A DNA stretch of 64,000 nt from Roseomonas mucosa (GTDB taxonomy: Bacteria; Pseudomonadota; Alphaproteobacteria; Acetobacterales; Acetobacteraceae), in contig CAMDWG010000014.1 of the NCBI GenBank assembly GCA_945878375.1, positions 30,581-94,580 of the forward strand. The letters run 5' to 3'. Shown in pieces: positions 45,944-55,799 of the stretch. A program made the position numbers and the translations under genes. Below the pieces are notes generated by a model. It was given only the letters and a program-made list of their open reading frames with translations, searched no databases and had not been told where the DNA came from. Each line of letters opens with the position of its first letter. Position 1 is the first letter of the stretch.

Positions 45944-47029
45944 GTGTTCCAGAGCACCGCGCATCCGCCCGCCGCCAGGCTGATGGCCCCGCCACCCACA
46001 GAAGGGCTGCCCGACCCGTTCGGCTTCGATCCGGTGCGCTTCCCGGGAGCCGCGGCCGATGAGGCTTGGCCGCCGGCACGCTTCGACTTTGAAGCCGCCT
46101 GGCTCCGCGAACCCGGTCTCGTCTTCGAACGGGATGCGGGCGGCACCATCGGGGTGATTCGCAGCTTGTCCCATTTGCGCATGATCGTCGATCTGGAGAC
46201 CGCGCATCGCCAGTTCGACATCGCGCCGGGAACGCGTGACTTCCGCCTGCTGCGCCTCGTGCCAGCCGCGCTCCGCTGCGTCGAGCGCATCGAATGGGGC
46301 GACCCGGTGCCGGCCGCGCTGGCCGAGGACGACCGCGAGATCCCGGAGGACCTGCACCTGTCCAAGGCCAGCGGCGCGCTGCTGGAAGGCCTGGCCAGGA
46401 GCGCGGGGGAGGAGGGGCTCGCCTTCGTCCAGGCCATGCGCCGTATCCCGCCCGGCCCCGCGATGGTCGAGCGGGCGGTGGCACATTGCATCACGGAATA
46501 CGGGTTCCCGCTGGCCACCCTGGCACCCTTGGCTCGCAGGATCCAAAGACTTGCGAACGCTCATGCGCGGGTGCTGTCCGTCGCCGCGCAGCAGCCGGAC
46601 TACGCCGCGATGGAACGGATGCTGCGGCGCACGAGGGACGCCCTGAGCACCGACCGCCGCTGGGCGGGTGACCTGCTGACGCGCGCGCTCGACGCCCTGC
46701 TCCCGCAGATCGCGCGGCCGCGCCAGACCGCGGAAGCGCTCCTTGCGCAGGCCGAGGCCGCCATGCGTCGGCCCCGTCCGCTGGACGCGCCGATGCGCAT
46801 CATCGCCGAGCAGACCTATATCCGCGACCGGTTGCTCGACCTCGCGGTGTTCTGGCGGCGCCTGGCGACGGCGTGGCTTGCCGTGGACCCGGCGACCACG
46901 GACCGGCGCGAGATTGAGGCGCTGGCCCGCAACGGGCTGCGCCGTCTCGCCATCGCCCCGCTCTACAGGCTCGGACCGGCGGAGGGGGAGGCAGGCCGCC
47001 GATACGGCTATTCGACGTCCAGCGCGTAG
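45944..47029 (+). CDS. Protein of unknown function, 361 residues
   Basis: I do not recognise this protein. It starts at GTG 45944 (ATG 45983 is an alternative that drops 13 residues). The N-terminus has FDPVRFPGAAADEA and ARFDFEAAWLREPGLVFERD. The rest is predominantly helical with many Arg and Ala and no clear membrane segment or signal. Codon use (GC-rich third positions) agrees with real coding. Its last 22 bases overlap phoB, which is read from the other strand. Conservation would settle it; the reading frame alone is long enough to be credible. Confidence 0.6.
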   Translation: MFQSTAHPPAARLMAPPPTEGLPDPFGFDPVRFPGAAADEAWPPARFDFEAAWLREPGLVFERDAGGTIGVIRSLSHLRMIVDLETAHRQFDIAPGTRDFRLLRLVPAALRCVERIEWGDPVPAALAEDDREIPEDLHLSKASGALLEGLARSAGEEGLAFVQAMRRIPPGPAMVERAVAHCITEYGFPLATLAPLARRIQRLANAHARVLSVAAQQPDYAAMERMLRRTRDALSTDRRWAGDLLTRALDALLPQIARPRQTAEALLAQAEAAMRRPRPLDAPMRIIAEQTYIRDRLLDLAVFWRRLATAWLAVDPATTDRREIEALARNGLRRLAIAPLYRLGPAEGEAGRRYGYSTSSA

Positions 47030-47718
47030 CCGGCCGACCGCACGGTGCGGATCACGTCAATGTCGCCATCCCCGTTCACCGCCTTCCGCAAGCGGCGGAT
47101 ATGGACATCCACCGTCCGCGGCTCGACATGGATGTCGCGCCCCCACACGGCATCGAGCAACTGCTCGCGGGAGAAGACGCGGCCAGGATGCTGCATGAAG
47201 AACTCCAGCAGCCGGTATTCGGTCGGGCCGAGATGCAGGGCACGCCCGCCGCGTGTCACGCGATGCGCGTCCTGGTCCATCACGATGTCCTGCCAGGATA
47301 GCCGCCCCTTGACCGGAACCGCGCCCGAACGCCGCAGCAGCGCACGGATCCGCGCGAGCAATGCTTCCATCGCATAGGGCTTCGCGATGTAGTCATCGGC
47401 GCCCGTATCCAAGGCGCGCACCGCATCCTGGTCCTCGGTGCGGGCGGTGACCATGATGATCGGCAGGTCCCGCGTGGCGGGGCGCCGCCGGATCTGGCGG
47501 CAAACCTCAAGCCCCGAAAGCGCGGGCAGCATCCAGTCGAGCAGGATGAGATCCGGCTTGGTCTCCGCCACCCGCAACAGAGCTTCCTGGCCGTCGGCCG
47601 CTTCCTCGACGCGGAAGCCTTGCTTCTCCAGGTTGTAGCGCAGCAGCGTCAAAAGCGGCGCCTCATCCTCGACGACGAGGATGACCGGCTTCGCGAGGTT
47701 GCCTGTGCTGTCCGGCAT
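47008..47718 (-). CDS. phoB: Phosphate regulon response regulator PhoB
   Basis: 236 residues. Receiver domain with VILVVEDEAPLLTLLRY, phospho-acceptor Asp in LILLDWMLPALSG and the KPYAMEALLARI lysine; OmpR-type winged helix with GPTEYRLLEFFMQHPG, the SREQLLDAVWG turn and VDVHIRRLRKAV recognition helix. It activates pst and other phosphate-starvation genes when phosphorylated by PhoR, which is not in the window. It is the last gene of the pstSCAB-phoU-phoB cluster, 13 bases after phoU. Confidence 0.96.
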   Translation of the reverse strand: MPDSTGNLAKPVILVVEDEAPLLTLLRYNLEKQGFRVEEAADGQEALLRVAETKPDLILLDWMLPALSGLEVCRQIRRRPATRDLPIIMVTARTEDQDAVRALDTGADDYIAKPYAMEALLARIRALLRRSGAVPVKGRLSWQDIVMDQDAHRVTRGGRALHLGPTEYRLLEFFMQHPGRVFSREQLLDAVWGRDIHVEPRTVDVHIRRLRKAVNGDGDIDVIRTVRSAGYALDVE

Positions 47719-47731
47719 AGTCCTGCCCCCC

Positions 47732-48454
47732 TCACTCCGGCGGCTTCACGACCGCATAGGCCGATGCATCGGCCTTCGGCCGGTCTTCCGGCAGCGCATC
47801 GCCGCGCACCGCGTAATGCACCGTCTCCGCGATATTCGTGGCGTGGTCGCCGATGCGTTCCATATTCTTGGCGATGAACAGCAGATGGGTCGCGGCCGTG
47901 ATGTTGCGCGGGTCTTCCATCATGTGGGTCAGCATCTCGCGGAAGATGCCGTTGTAGATGTCATCGACCGGCTCATCCGCCGCCCAGACGCGGGCCGCCG
48001 CCTCGGCGTCGTCGCCGACCAGGGCGTCGATGGCGAGCTTCAGGTTTTCCTGCACCAGTTGAGACATCCGCAGGAAGCCGTTGAGGCTGCCGATCTGCGG
48101 CTGCTGCGCGACCACGATGCTGCGCTTGGCCCCGTTGCGGGCGTAGTCGCCGATCCGTTCCAGGTTGTGCGACACCTTCATCGCGGCGACGATGAAGCGC
48201 AGGTCGCTGGCCATGGGCTGGCGGGTGGCGAGGATGCGGATGCAGAAGGCCTCCACCTCCCGTTCCAGCGAATCAAGGGCGGCGTCGCGCGCCACGACCT
48301 CGCCCGCCAGCGCGACATCGCGCCGGACGAGAGCGATGGTCGCGTCATGCACCTGGCGCTCCGCCAGACCTCCCATGCGGGCGACCATGTCGCGCAGGCG
48401 ACGAAGCTGTTCGTCGTAGGAACGGACGATGTGGTCCGGCTGGTCCTGCGGCAT
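47732..48454 (-). CDS. phoU: Phosphate transport system regulator PhoU
   Basis: 240 residues, two tandem three-helix PhoU domains with metal-binding motifs (NLERIGDYARNGAKRS and NMERIGDHATNIAE). PhoU damps PhoR-PhoB signalling according to Pst activity. ATG 48454 is preferred (MPQDQPDHIVRSYDEQLRRL is the common start); the frame extends to 48520 into the end of pstB. It lies 58 bases downstream of pstB. Confidence 0.95.
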   Translation of the reverse strand: MPQDQPDHIVRSYDEQLRRLRDMVARMGGLAERQVHDATIALVRRDVALAGEVVARDAALDSLEREVEAFCIRILATRQPMASDLRFIVAAMKVSHNLERIGDYARNGAKRSIVVAQQPQIGSLNGFLRMSQLVQENLKLAIDALVGDDAEAAARVWAADEPVDDIYNGIFREMLTHMMEDPRNITAATHLLFIAKNMERIGDHATNIAETVHYAVRGDALPEDRPKADASAYAVVKPPE

Positions 48455-48512
48455 CGCGCCATAAACTCCCTTGCTTGCGGACCCGATCAGACCCACGGGC
48501 CTGCGGCCCGCC

Positions 48513-49361
<849 letters not shown>

Positions 49362-49380
49362 GTGTCTTGGTCCCCGTCGG

Positions 49381-50295
49381 TCAGATCTTGGAGCGCAGCA
49401 GGACGCGCGCGATGATGTTGATAGCCAGCACACCGACCGTGATCAGCAGCGCACCTGCCCAGGCGATCGCGATCAGGTCGGGGAAGCCGGAATTGGCCTG
49501 CTGGTAGATGGCGATGGGCAGGCTCGCCATCGCCTTCGACAGGTCGAAGTTTGTCACATTGTTGCCAAAGGAGGTCAGCAGCAGCGGCGCCGTCTCGCCC
49601 GCGATACGGGCCACGGCCAGAAGGATGCCGGTGACGATGCCGGACATGGCGGCCTTGTAGCAGACCAGCGTGATCATCTTCCATTTCGGCGCCCCGAGAC
49701 CGATCACCGCTTCCCGCAGCGTATTCGGGATCAGCTGCAGCATATCTTCGGTCGTGCGGACGACGACGGGGATCACGATGATCGCGAGCGCGAGCGAGCC
49801 TGCCACGCCCGAGAAGGCGCCCATTGGCAGCACGACAAGCTGGTAGATGAAAAGCCCGATCAGGATCGACGGCGCCGAGAGCAGCACATCCGACACGAAG
49901 CGGACCGCATTCCCCATCGGCGAACTGCGCGCGTATTCCGCCAGATAGGTGCCGACCAGCAGCCCAACCGGCGTCCCGATCGCGGTGGCGATGCCCACCT
50001 GCACCAGGCTGCCCAATATGGCGTGGATCAGGCCGCCCTTGGGCAGGCTGTCGTCGCCGAAGCGGGTCGGGCGGAATTCGGTGGTGAAGATGGTCAGGTC
50101 CATCGAGGCCAAGCCGCGCCACACCAGCGTGAGCATGATGGAGGCGAGGAAGAACAGGCCGACCACGGTGGCGCCGATGCAGAACCAGCGCACCAGATTG
50201 TCCGTGACCTTGCGACGGCGGCCGAGGGCGCGCGCCACCGCCAGATCCTTCGCGGGCGCGCTGTGAATTGGGCCGCCGGTGATCGTCGTGCTCAT
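49381..50295 (-). CDS. pstA: Phosphate ABC transporter permease PstA
   Basis: 304 residues, about six membrane spans: [20 protein letters not shown] first, then the MetI-like block [35 protein letters not shown] and the EAA loop region [20 protein letters not shown]. It forms the channel with PstC. ATG 50295 lies 11 bases after the pstC stop; the open frame to 50868 is a shadow inside pstC. Confidence 0.95.
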   Translation of the reverse strand: MSTTITGGPIHSAPAKDLAVARALGRRRKVTDNLVRWFCIGATVVGLFFLASIMLTLVWRGLASMDLTIFTTEFRPTRFGDDSLPKGGLIHAILGSLVQVGIATAIGTPVGLLVGTYLAEYARSSPMGNAVRFVSDVLLSAPSILIGLFIYQLVVLPMGAFSGVAGSLALAIIVIPVVVRTTEDMLQLIPNTLREAVIGLGAPKWKMITLVCYKAAMSGIVTGILLAVARIAGETAPLLLTSFGNNVTNFDLSKAMASLPIAIYQQANSGFPDLIAIAWAGALLITVGVLAINIIARVLLRSKI

Positions 50296-50306
50296 CGGAG
50301 CGGCTC

Positions 50307-51293
50307 CTACTTCAACCGGGACCGCAGCAGCCAACGGGACGCCGCCAGCACCACGAAGGAGATCACGAACAGCAGAAAGCCTAGGGCGAAGAGCGAGGAT
50401 TGCTTCAGACTGCCCGCCAGGCTTTCGGGGAACTCCATCGCGATGACGGAGGCGATGGTGGTAGAGGCGTCGAAGATCGAAGCCGGCATCCGGTTGGCGT
50501 TGCCGATCACGAAAGTCACCGCCATCGTCTCGCCCAGCGCGCGGCCGAGGCCGAGCATGACGCCGCCGGCGACCGAGATGCGGGTGTAGGGAATGACAAC
50601 GCCCGATACGACTTCCCACCGCGTCGCGCCCACGCCATAGGCGCTTTCCTTGTAGACGGGGGGAACCTGGTCGAAGACGTCGCGCATCGTCGCGGCGATG
50701 AAGGGCAGGATCATGATGGCCAGCACCAGCGAGGCGGTGAACAGGCTCGTACCCGCGAAATTCGTCGTCTCGAAGATGAAGCCGATCAGCGGCAGCGCCG
50801 CGAGCGCCTCGCCGAAGGCCAGCTGGATGTTCATCTGCACGAAGGGCACCAGGACGAACAGGCCCCACATGCCGTAGATGATCGAGGGTACCGCCGCCAG
50901 CAGTTCGATCGCGATGCCGACCGGCCGCTTGAGCCAGGACGGCGCGAGTTCGGTGAGGAAGAAGGCGATGCCGAAGGCGACCGGCACGGCGAAGATGATT
51001 GCCAATACCGCGCTCACCACCGTGCCGAACATGGCGATCAGCGCGCCATATTCCTCGCGGTGATCCTCAACCGGGTTCCAGGCGTCGGACCAGATGAAGG
51101 CCACGCCATAGCGCTCGAAGGCCGGCAGGGCGCCCAGGAACAGCGTCAGGATGATGCCGCCGAGCGTGACCAGCACGAGAAGGCCGGCACCACGGCACAG
51201 CCCTTCGAAGAGCCGGTCGCCGAAGCTGCCCGCCTTGATACGCGTCCCGGTCGGGGGCGCAACGCCCGCATTGGCGGCAACCGATTGCTGCAA
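50307..51293 (-). CDS. pstC: Phosphate ABC transporter permease PstC
   Basis: 328 residues, about six membrane spans, starting with LVLVTLGGIILTLFLGALPA. MetI-like domain with FGTVVSAVLAIIFAVPVAFG, LPFIAATMRDVFDQVPPVYK and the EAA-like KESAYGVGATRWEVV. The start is TTG 51293: AGGAA lies seven bases before it (51301-51305) and no ATG or GTG is available close by. A long hairpin sits between pstS and this start. Confidence 0.93.
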   Translation of the reverse strand: MQQSVAANAGVAPPTGTRIKAGSFGDRLFEGLCRGAGLLVLVTLGGIILTLFLGALPAFERYGVAFIWSDAWNPVEDHREEYGALIAMFGTVVSAVLAIIFAVPVAFGIAFFLTELAPSWLKRPVGIAIELLAAVPSIIYGMWGLFVLVPFVQMNIQLAFGEALAALPLIGFIFETTNFAGTSLFTASLVLAIMILPFIAATMRDVFDQVPPVYKESAYGVGATRWEVVSGVVIPYTRISVAGGVMLGLGRALGETMAVTFVIGNANRMPASIFDASTTIASVIAMEFPESLAGSLKQSSLFALGFLLFVISFVVLAASRWLLRSRLK

Positions 51294-51319
51294 GGCGATC
51301 TTCCTCGCTGAATGGATAT

Positions 51320-51354
51320 CGGCCGGAGCGCGCCAGCATGGCGCGCTCCGGCCG
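51320..51354 (-). other. Perfect 16-bp hairpin between pstS and pstC
   Basis: CGGCCGGAGCGCGCCA (51320-51335) pairs with TGGCGCGCTCCGGCCG (51339-51354) around a three-base loop. It lies 11 bases after the pstS stop on the minus strand and has no T run. It probably stabilises the pstS message or partly stops readthrough, raising PstS over PstCAB. Confidence 0.65.
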
Positions 51355-51365
51355 GTTGGTCAGGG

Positions 51366-52445
51366 TCAGCCGACGGGCCAGAGCGCCTCGCCAGCCGGGC
51401 CCCGCACATGGCGGGCCCAGGCCGCGCGAACGACATCATGCACCGCCGCCGGCAGCGGAATGTACTCAAGCGTCGAGGCGGTCTGGGAGCCGTTACGGAA
51501 CGCCCAATCGAAGAAGCGCATGCTGTTCCGGCTGCCCGCCACCTTGTCGGCCGGCGGGTTGGTCGGCAGGAGGATATACGTGCCGACCGTGACCGGCCAC
51601 GCCGTCGCACCCCCAAGGTCGATCGTGTCAGGCGCGAGATTCGGCGCCGACCAGTCGGCGGCCGAGGCGGTGGCGAGGAACGCGGCCGGCTCCGGACGCA
51701 CGAAGTTACCAGCCTTGTTACGGATCTGCGTGGTGGACATGCGGTTCACCACCGCATAGGCGTTCTCGATGTAGCCGATGGCGCCCGGGGTGTTGCGGAT
51801 GATGTTCGACACGCCTTCATTGCCGCGCGCGCCATTGCCCACCGGCCAGCGCACCGAGGTGCCGGCGCCCGGACCATCGCGCCACTCCGAGGAGATGCGC
51901 GAAAGATAGGTCGTCCACGCCCAGGTCGTCCCCGACGCATCGGCACGGTAAGCGATAGAGACGGGGAGGTTCGGAATGCGGACATCGCGATTCAGCTCAA
52001 CGATCCGCGCGTCGTTCCAGCGGGTGATTCGGCCGAAGAACATGTCGGTGATGACTTCCGGCGTCAGCCGAACCGAGTTGTCGGGCACACCCGGCAGGTT
52101 CGGGCTCAGCACGACAGAGCCCATGACCGTCGGGAACTGCATCAGGTTGCGCTCGGTCAGCTGCTGAACCGTGAGCGGCGCGTCGGTTGCGCCGAAATCG
52201 ACCGTGCGTGCGGTGATCTGGTTGATGCCGCCGCCAGAGCCGATGGACTGGTAGTTCAGCTGCACGCTGATCGCCGCACGCGCTTCCTGCGACCAACGCT
52301 CATAAAGCGGGCGGGGGAAGGTGGCGCCGGCGCCGGTGATCGTGACCTGCTGGGCCAGCGCCGCGCGGGTGGGGACCGCCAGGGGGGCGGCAAGGGCCGC
52401 GCCGGTGCCGAGCAGAAGGGTGCGCCTGTTCACTTTCATCTCCAT
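51366..52445 (-). CDS. pstS: Phosphate ABC transporter substrate-binding protein PstS
   Basis: 359 residues. A Tat-type signal (NRRTLLLGTGAALAAPLA) precedes the mature start. Mature binding protein with ITGAGATFPRPLYERW, YQSIGSGGGINQITARTVDF and DASGTTWAWTTYL, the phosphate-binding Ser/Thr/Arg signature of PstS. Periplasmic binding protein of the high-affinity uptake system. A repeated GTCA-like pattern upstream (52553-52571) is too loose to call a PHO box. Confidence 0.95.
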   Translation of the reverse strand: MEMKVNRRTLLLGTGAALAAPLAVPTRAALAQQVTITGAGATFPRPLYERWSQEARAAISVQLNYQSIGSGGGINQITARTVDFGATDAPLTVQQLTERNLMQFPTVMGSVVLSPNLPGVPDNSVRLTPEVITDMFFGRITRWNDARIVELNRDVRIPNLPVSIAYRADASGTTWAWTTYLSRISSEWRDGPGAGTSVRWPVGNGARGNEGVSNIIRNTPGAIGYIENAYAVVNRMSTTQIRNKAGNFVRPEPAAFLATASAADWSAPNLAPDTIDLGGATAWPVTVGTYILLPTNPPADKVAGSRNSMRFFDWAFRNGSQTASTLEYIPLPAAVHDVVRAAWARHVRGPAGEALWPVG

Positions 52446-52631
52446 GGCCGTGGCATGTCACCAAACCTGACGCGGATGCGCCGCGGTTCGGCTCGCCAGC
52501 CGGTTTCTAGAGGGGGTAAGCGACCCGGCGATTGCATTTAAATGAAGCTTCGATGACGCACTCCCCGACAAATGGGGCACATGATCCGTAGAGAGAAGCC
52601 CGCGGCCGGGTCTTGCGGCGGCGCACCAGGG

Positions 52632-53519
52632 TCAGCCGAGGCGCCGGCGGGCCTCGGCGGCGATCTCCCCGGCGGTCGTCAGATACACGCCCTCGCGCGA
52701 CGCCAGGTGCTGCAGGCTCTCCCGCAGGTAGCGGATGCGGTGGGGCGCCCCGAGCATCCAGGGATGGATGCCGATGCCGATCACGCGCCCGCCGCGGGGT
52801 TCGGCCAGCAGCCGGTCCAGCGCATCCCGCAGCATCCCCGGCCAACGCACCACCGGCACCCGGCGCAGCCAGAGCGTCTGCACATCATCGTGGTCCGCCG
52901 GCGGCGGCAGGGCGATGAGGCCCGAGGCGTGGCGATAGGGCTCGTCGTCATTCGCCCAGTCGAGCGACCAGTCGAAGCCGGCCTCGGCCAGCAGGGCGGT
53001 GGTGCGGGCGGTGGCGCCGTGGTCCTGGCCGAGCCAGCCGGTGGCGCCGGGCCAGATACGCCGCAGCTCGTCACGCGCCGCAAGGATATGGGCGCGTTCC
53101 TCCGTCTCCGTCATCCGGGCGGTGATCATGCGGCTGGCGGACAGCCCATGCCCCACGGGCTCGAAGCCCCGCTGGCGGCAGGCGGCGACCAGTTCGGGAT
53201 GGCGCCGCGCGGCAAGCGTGTTCACCGCGACCGAGACCGGCAGCTTCAGCGCATCCAGCAGCCCCAGAATGCGCCAGGCGCCGATTCGGTTGCCGTAGTC
53301 GCGATAGGAATAGCCATGCCAATCCGGCGTGCCGGTGAAGAAGGCGCCCCGAAAACGCGGGTCGCGATGCGCCTCGGCGGGCGGGGCGATCTCGGTATGC
53401 TCGATATGCAGCAGGATATAGGCGGCGACGCGCCTATCCCCCGGCCAGCGGACATCCGGCCTGTCCGGCTGGGGGGAATAGGGGTGGAGCCCGTGATCCG
53501 GGCCGCGCGGCGGGATCAT
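52632..53519 (-). CDS. Polysaccharide deacetylase-like protein, paralogue 2
   Basis: 295 residues, NodB-homology fold: AAYILLHIEHTEI, GTPDWHGYSYRDYGNRIGAW, GLSASRMITARMTETEERAH, WLGQDHGATARTTALLAEAG and GIHPWMLGAPHRIRYLRESL. The usual TFDD start is replaced by LHIEHTE. It resembles the PuuE/allantoinase-like subgroup that acts on amides or ureides rather than polymers. ATG 53519 overlaps the next gene's stop (ATGA), so the two paralogues form a coupled pair. Function is inferred only at family level. Confidence 0.72.
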   Translation of the reverse strand: MIPPRGPDHGLHPYSPQPDRPDVRWPGDRRVAAYILLHIEHTEIAPPAEAHRDPRFRGAFFTGTPDWHGYSYRDYGNRIGAWRILGLLDALKLPVSVAVNTLAARRHPELVAACRQRGFEPVGHGLSASRMITARMTETEERAHILAARDELRRIWPGATGWLGQDHGATARTTALLAEAGFDWSLDWANDDEPYRHASGLIALPPPADHDDVQTLWLRRVPVVRWPGMLRDALDRLLAEPRGGRVIGIGIHPWMLGAPHRIRYLRESLQHLASREGVYLTTAGEIAAEARRRLG

Positions 53520-54424
53520 CGGGCGGCAGCGGCGACCGCCGCATCGTAATGCTGGGCCAGGTACCAATCCGCCATCTCGGCGCCGGTCGCGAACCAGACG
53601 CCCTCATGCCGCCGCATGTAAGCCAGGATCGCGTCCAGGTAGCGAATGCGATGCGGGCGGGCGATGATGTAGGGGTGCAGCGCCACGCACATCACGCGCG
53701 GCTGGACCTCCCCTTCGGCATAAAGCGTGTCGAACATGTCGCGCGCGGCCTGGAGGAAATCCTCCCCCTCCCCTGCCCCGGCCGCGATCATGACGGCGTC
53801 GTTGAGGTCCATCTGATAGGGGAGCGCGACCAGGCGGGCCTGCCGCACGCGCACCGGGGTCGGCTGGTCGTCGTGGTAGAGATCGCAGAAATAGGAGATG
53901 CCGGCTTCCGCCACCAGGTCGGGCGTCGCCAGCGTGTTCGACCCGGCCGGCGAGAACCAGCCGCGCAGCTGCCGGCCCGTCATGCGCCGCCAGGCTTCGA
54001 CGCTGGCCGCGATCTCCGCGCGTTCCGCAGCCTCGTCGAGGCCCCAGTGATAGCGGGTGTTGAACAGCCCATGGCTGAATACGTCCCAATCCCGGGACAG
54101 GATGGCGTCCAGCACCTCGGGGAACATCTCCCCCACCGCCATGCTGAAGGAGACGGAGCCGCGGATGCCATGCGCGTCCATCACCTCCATCATCCGCCAG
54201 ACGCCGGTACGGTTGCCATAGTCCTTCAGGGAATAGGACAGGATGTCGGGATGCGGCGTGCGCGGCCAGGGATCGCGCTGGCGGATGGCGGCAGGGAGCC
54301 ACTCGTAATGCTCGATATTGGGGCAGACCCAGACCGCGATGCGCGCTCCGCCCGGCCAGGTGAGCCGGGGCCGGAAGGGTAGCGGCGCGTGCAACAGCCG
54401 GTCTTCGGGGCGTATTTCGGGCAT
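53516..54424 (-). CDS. Polysaccharide deacetylase-like protein, paralogue 1
   Basis: 302 residues with the same layout: WVCPNIEHYEWLP, SLKDYGNRTGVWRMMEVMDA, SHGLFNTRYHWGLDEAAERA, FSPAGSNTLATPDLVAEAGI and ALHPYIIARPHRIRYLDAIL. It shares with paralogue 2 the IEH and DYGNR-GxWR elements, so they arose by duplication and then diverged. ATG 54424 is preferred over upstream GTG codons because it meets the domain start. The pair suggests hydrolysis of a small nitrogenous or acetylated compound. Confidence 0.72.
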   Translation of the reverse strand: MPEIRPEDRLLHAPLPFRPRLTWPGGARIAVWVCPNIEHYEWLPAAIRQRDPWPRTPHPDILSYSLKDYGNRTGVWRMMEVMDAHGIRGSVSFSMAVGEMFPEVLDAILSRDWDVFSHGLFNTRYHWGLDEAAERAEIAASVEAWRRMTGRQLRGWFSPAGSNTLATPDLVAEAGISYFCDLYHDDQPTPVRVRQARLVALPYQMDLNDAVMIAAGAGEGEDFLQAARDMFDTLYAEGEVQPRVMCVALHPYIIARPHRIRYLDAILAYMRRHEGVWFATGAEMADWYLAQHYDAAVAAAAR

Positions 54425-54506
54425 GGGTTCAGACCTCTGGTGCTCGGGGCCTGCGGCCCCGCCGCCTGCTGGGCGAACGCGCCACCGTGTCACGCCATGC
54501 GGGCGA

Positions 54507-55739
54507 TCAGCGGAGCTGATCCTTCACGAAGCGCCCGCCCTGCATGATGGCGGGCATGTGCCGCCCCTGGCCCGTCAGCAGGGCCAGGTCCTGCAGCGGG
54601 TCGCCCTCCACCACGATCAGGTCGGCGAAGGCGCCGGGCGCGACCACGCCGACCTGGCCTTCCATCCGCAGCAGCGTCGCGGCGTTGATGGTCGCGGTGC
54701 GGATCACCTCGATGGCCGGCAGCACGCGGCCGCGGATGACGAATTCCTCCGACTGGTGGCGGTGCATTTCGCCCAGCAGGTCGGTGCCGAAGGCCATCAT
54801 CAGCCCCGCCCGCCGCATCTTCTCAAGGCTCTCCAGCCCCGCCAGCCGGACAGTGTCGATCTTCCCCACGCTTTCCGCGGGCAGGCCGAGCGACGCGCCC
54901 TCATCCTTCAGCGCCTGGTAGGTAACCAGCGTCGGGCAGGCGATGGCGCCGGCTTCCGCGGCCCTGCGGGCGGTTGCCTCCTCGATCAGGTTGCAATGCT
55001 CCAGGCTGCGGACGCCGCATTCCACCGCCCGGCCAATCGCCTCATCGGTGTAGAGATGGGCGGCGACATAGGTCTGCGCCATCTGCGCTTCCTCGACCGC
55101 CGCGCGGATCTCGTCCTTGGAATAGCCGAGGAAGGCGATGGGGTCGGTGGGGGAGGCGACGCCGCCATTGGCCATGATCTTGATGTAGTCGGCGCCGCCC
55201 TTGATCTCCTCCCGGCATGCGCGGCGCACGGCATCGACGCCATCCGCGATCCGCCCGAGCGCGCCGAGCCGCTGTTCCGCCCAATGGTTGTCGCGATTGT
55301 CCCAGCGCCCGCGACCGTCGGAATGCCCGCCGGTGGAGGAGATGGCCTTGCCGCACAGCACCATGCGCGGCGCGTCGAAATGCCCTTCGTCGCGGGCCGC
55401 GCGCAGCCCCTGCGTCGCGCCGCCCAGGTCGCGGATGGTGGTGAAGCCGCGCATCAGCATGCCATGCATGATCTTCGCCGCGCGGAAGGCGACCAGCGCA
55501 TCCGGGAGCAAAGCGTGGCGCGCCAGATTCACCTCCGACGCGATGACATGCACATGCGCGTCGATCAGGCCGGGCATGAGCGTGCGACCGCGCAGATCGA
55601 TGCGCCGTGCGGAGGCTGCCGCGATGGGCTTGTCGGAGACCTCCGCGACCAGGCCGCCATCCACCAGCACATGGCCTTCCACGGCGTGGTCGGCGGTGCC
55701 GTCCAGGATGCGGGCGTTCTCGAAGATGGTGGCGGTCAT
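54507..55739 (-). CDS. Amidohydrolase family protein
   Basis: 410 residues, TIM-barrel metal-dependent hydrolase. MPGLIDAHVHVIASEVNLAR has the HxH pair, YIKIMANGGV the candidate carbamylated lysine, AAHLYTDEAIGRAVECGVRS and SLEHCN the next His, GTDLLGEMHRHQ the metal Asp; TINAATLLRMEGQVGVVAPG and ADLIVVEGDPL close the small beta domain. It resembles prolidase/imidazolonepropionase-type enzymes. GGAGCACC lies eight bases before ATG 55739. It sits between the deacetylase pair and the acyl-CoA ligase. Confidence 0.85.
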   Translation of the reverse strand: MTATIFENARILDGTADHAVEGHVLVDGGLVAEVSDKPIAAASARRIDLRGRTLMPGLIDAHVHVIASEVNLARHALLPDALVAFRAAKIMHGMLMRGFTTIRDLGGATQGLRAARDEGHFDAPRMVLCGKAISSTGGHSDGRGRWDNRDNHWAEQRLGALGRIADGVDAVRRACREEIKGGADYIKIMANGGVASPTDPIAFLGYSKDEIRAAVEEAQMAQTYVAAHLYTDEAIGRAVECGVRSLEHCNLIEEATARRAAEAGAIACPTLVTYQALKDEGASLGLPAESVGKIDTVRLAGLESLEKMRRAGLMMAFGTDLLGEMHRHQSEEFVIRGRVLPAIEVIRTATINAATLLRMEGQVGVVAPGAFADLIVVEGDPLQDLALLTGQGRHMPAIMQGGRFVKDQLR

Positions 55740-55799
55740 GGGTGGTGCTCCGGTGTCCGTCATGCCTTCCGCGGTCCGCGCGGCCATCCGGGACGGACG

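Noticed and set aside
52553..52571. Possible PHO box before pstS (minus strand TTGTCGG, five bases, GCGTCAT) with ATTTAAAT (52536-52543) as -10
   Set aside because: The two repeats match CTGTCAT at only about four and five of seven positions and the spacing is one base off the usual 11-base period, so I do not call it.
54430..54506. Hairpin GGGGCCTGCGGCCCC and a similar GGGCCTGCGGCCC at about 48494-48506 as a second repeat family
   Set aside because: The shared part is only about 13 bases and is a simple GC palindrome; flanks do not match.
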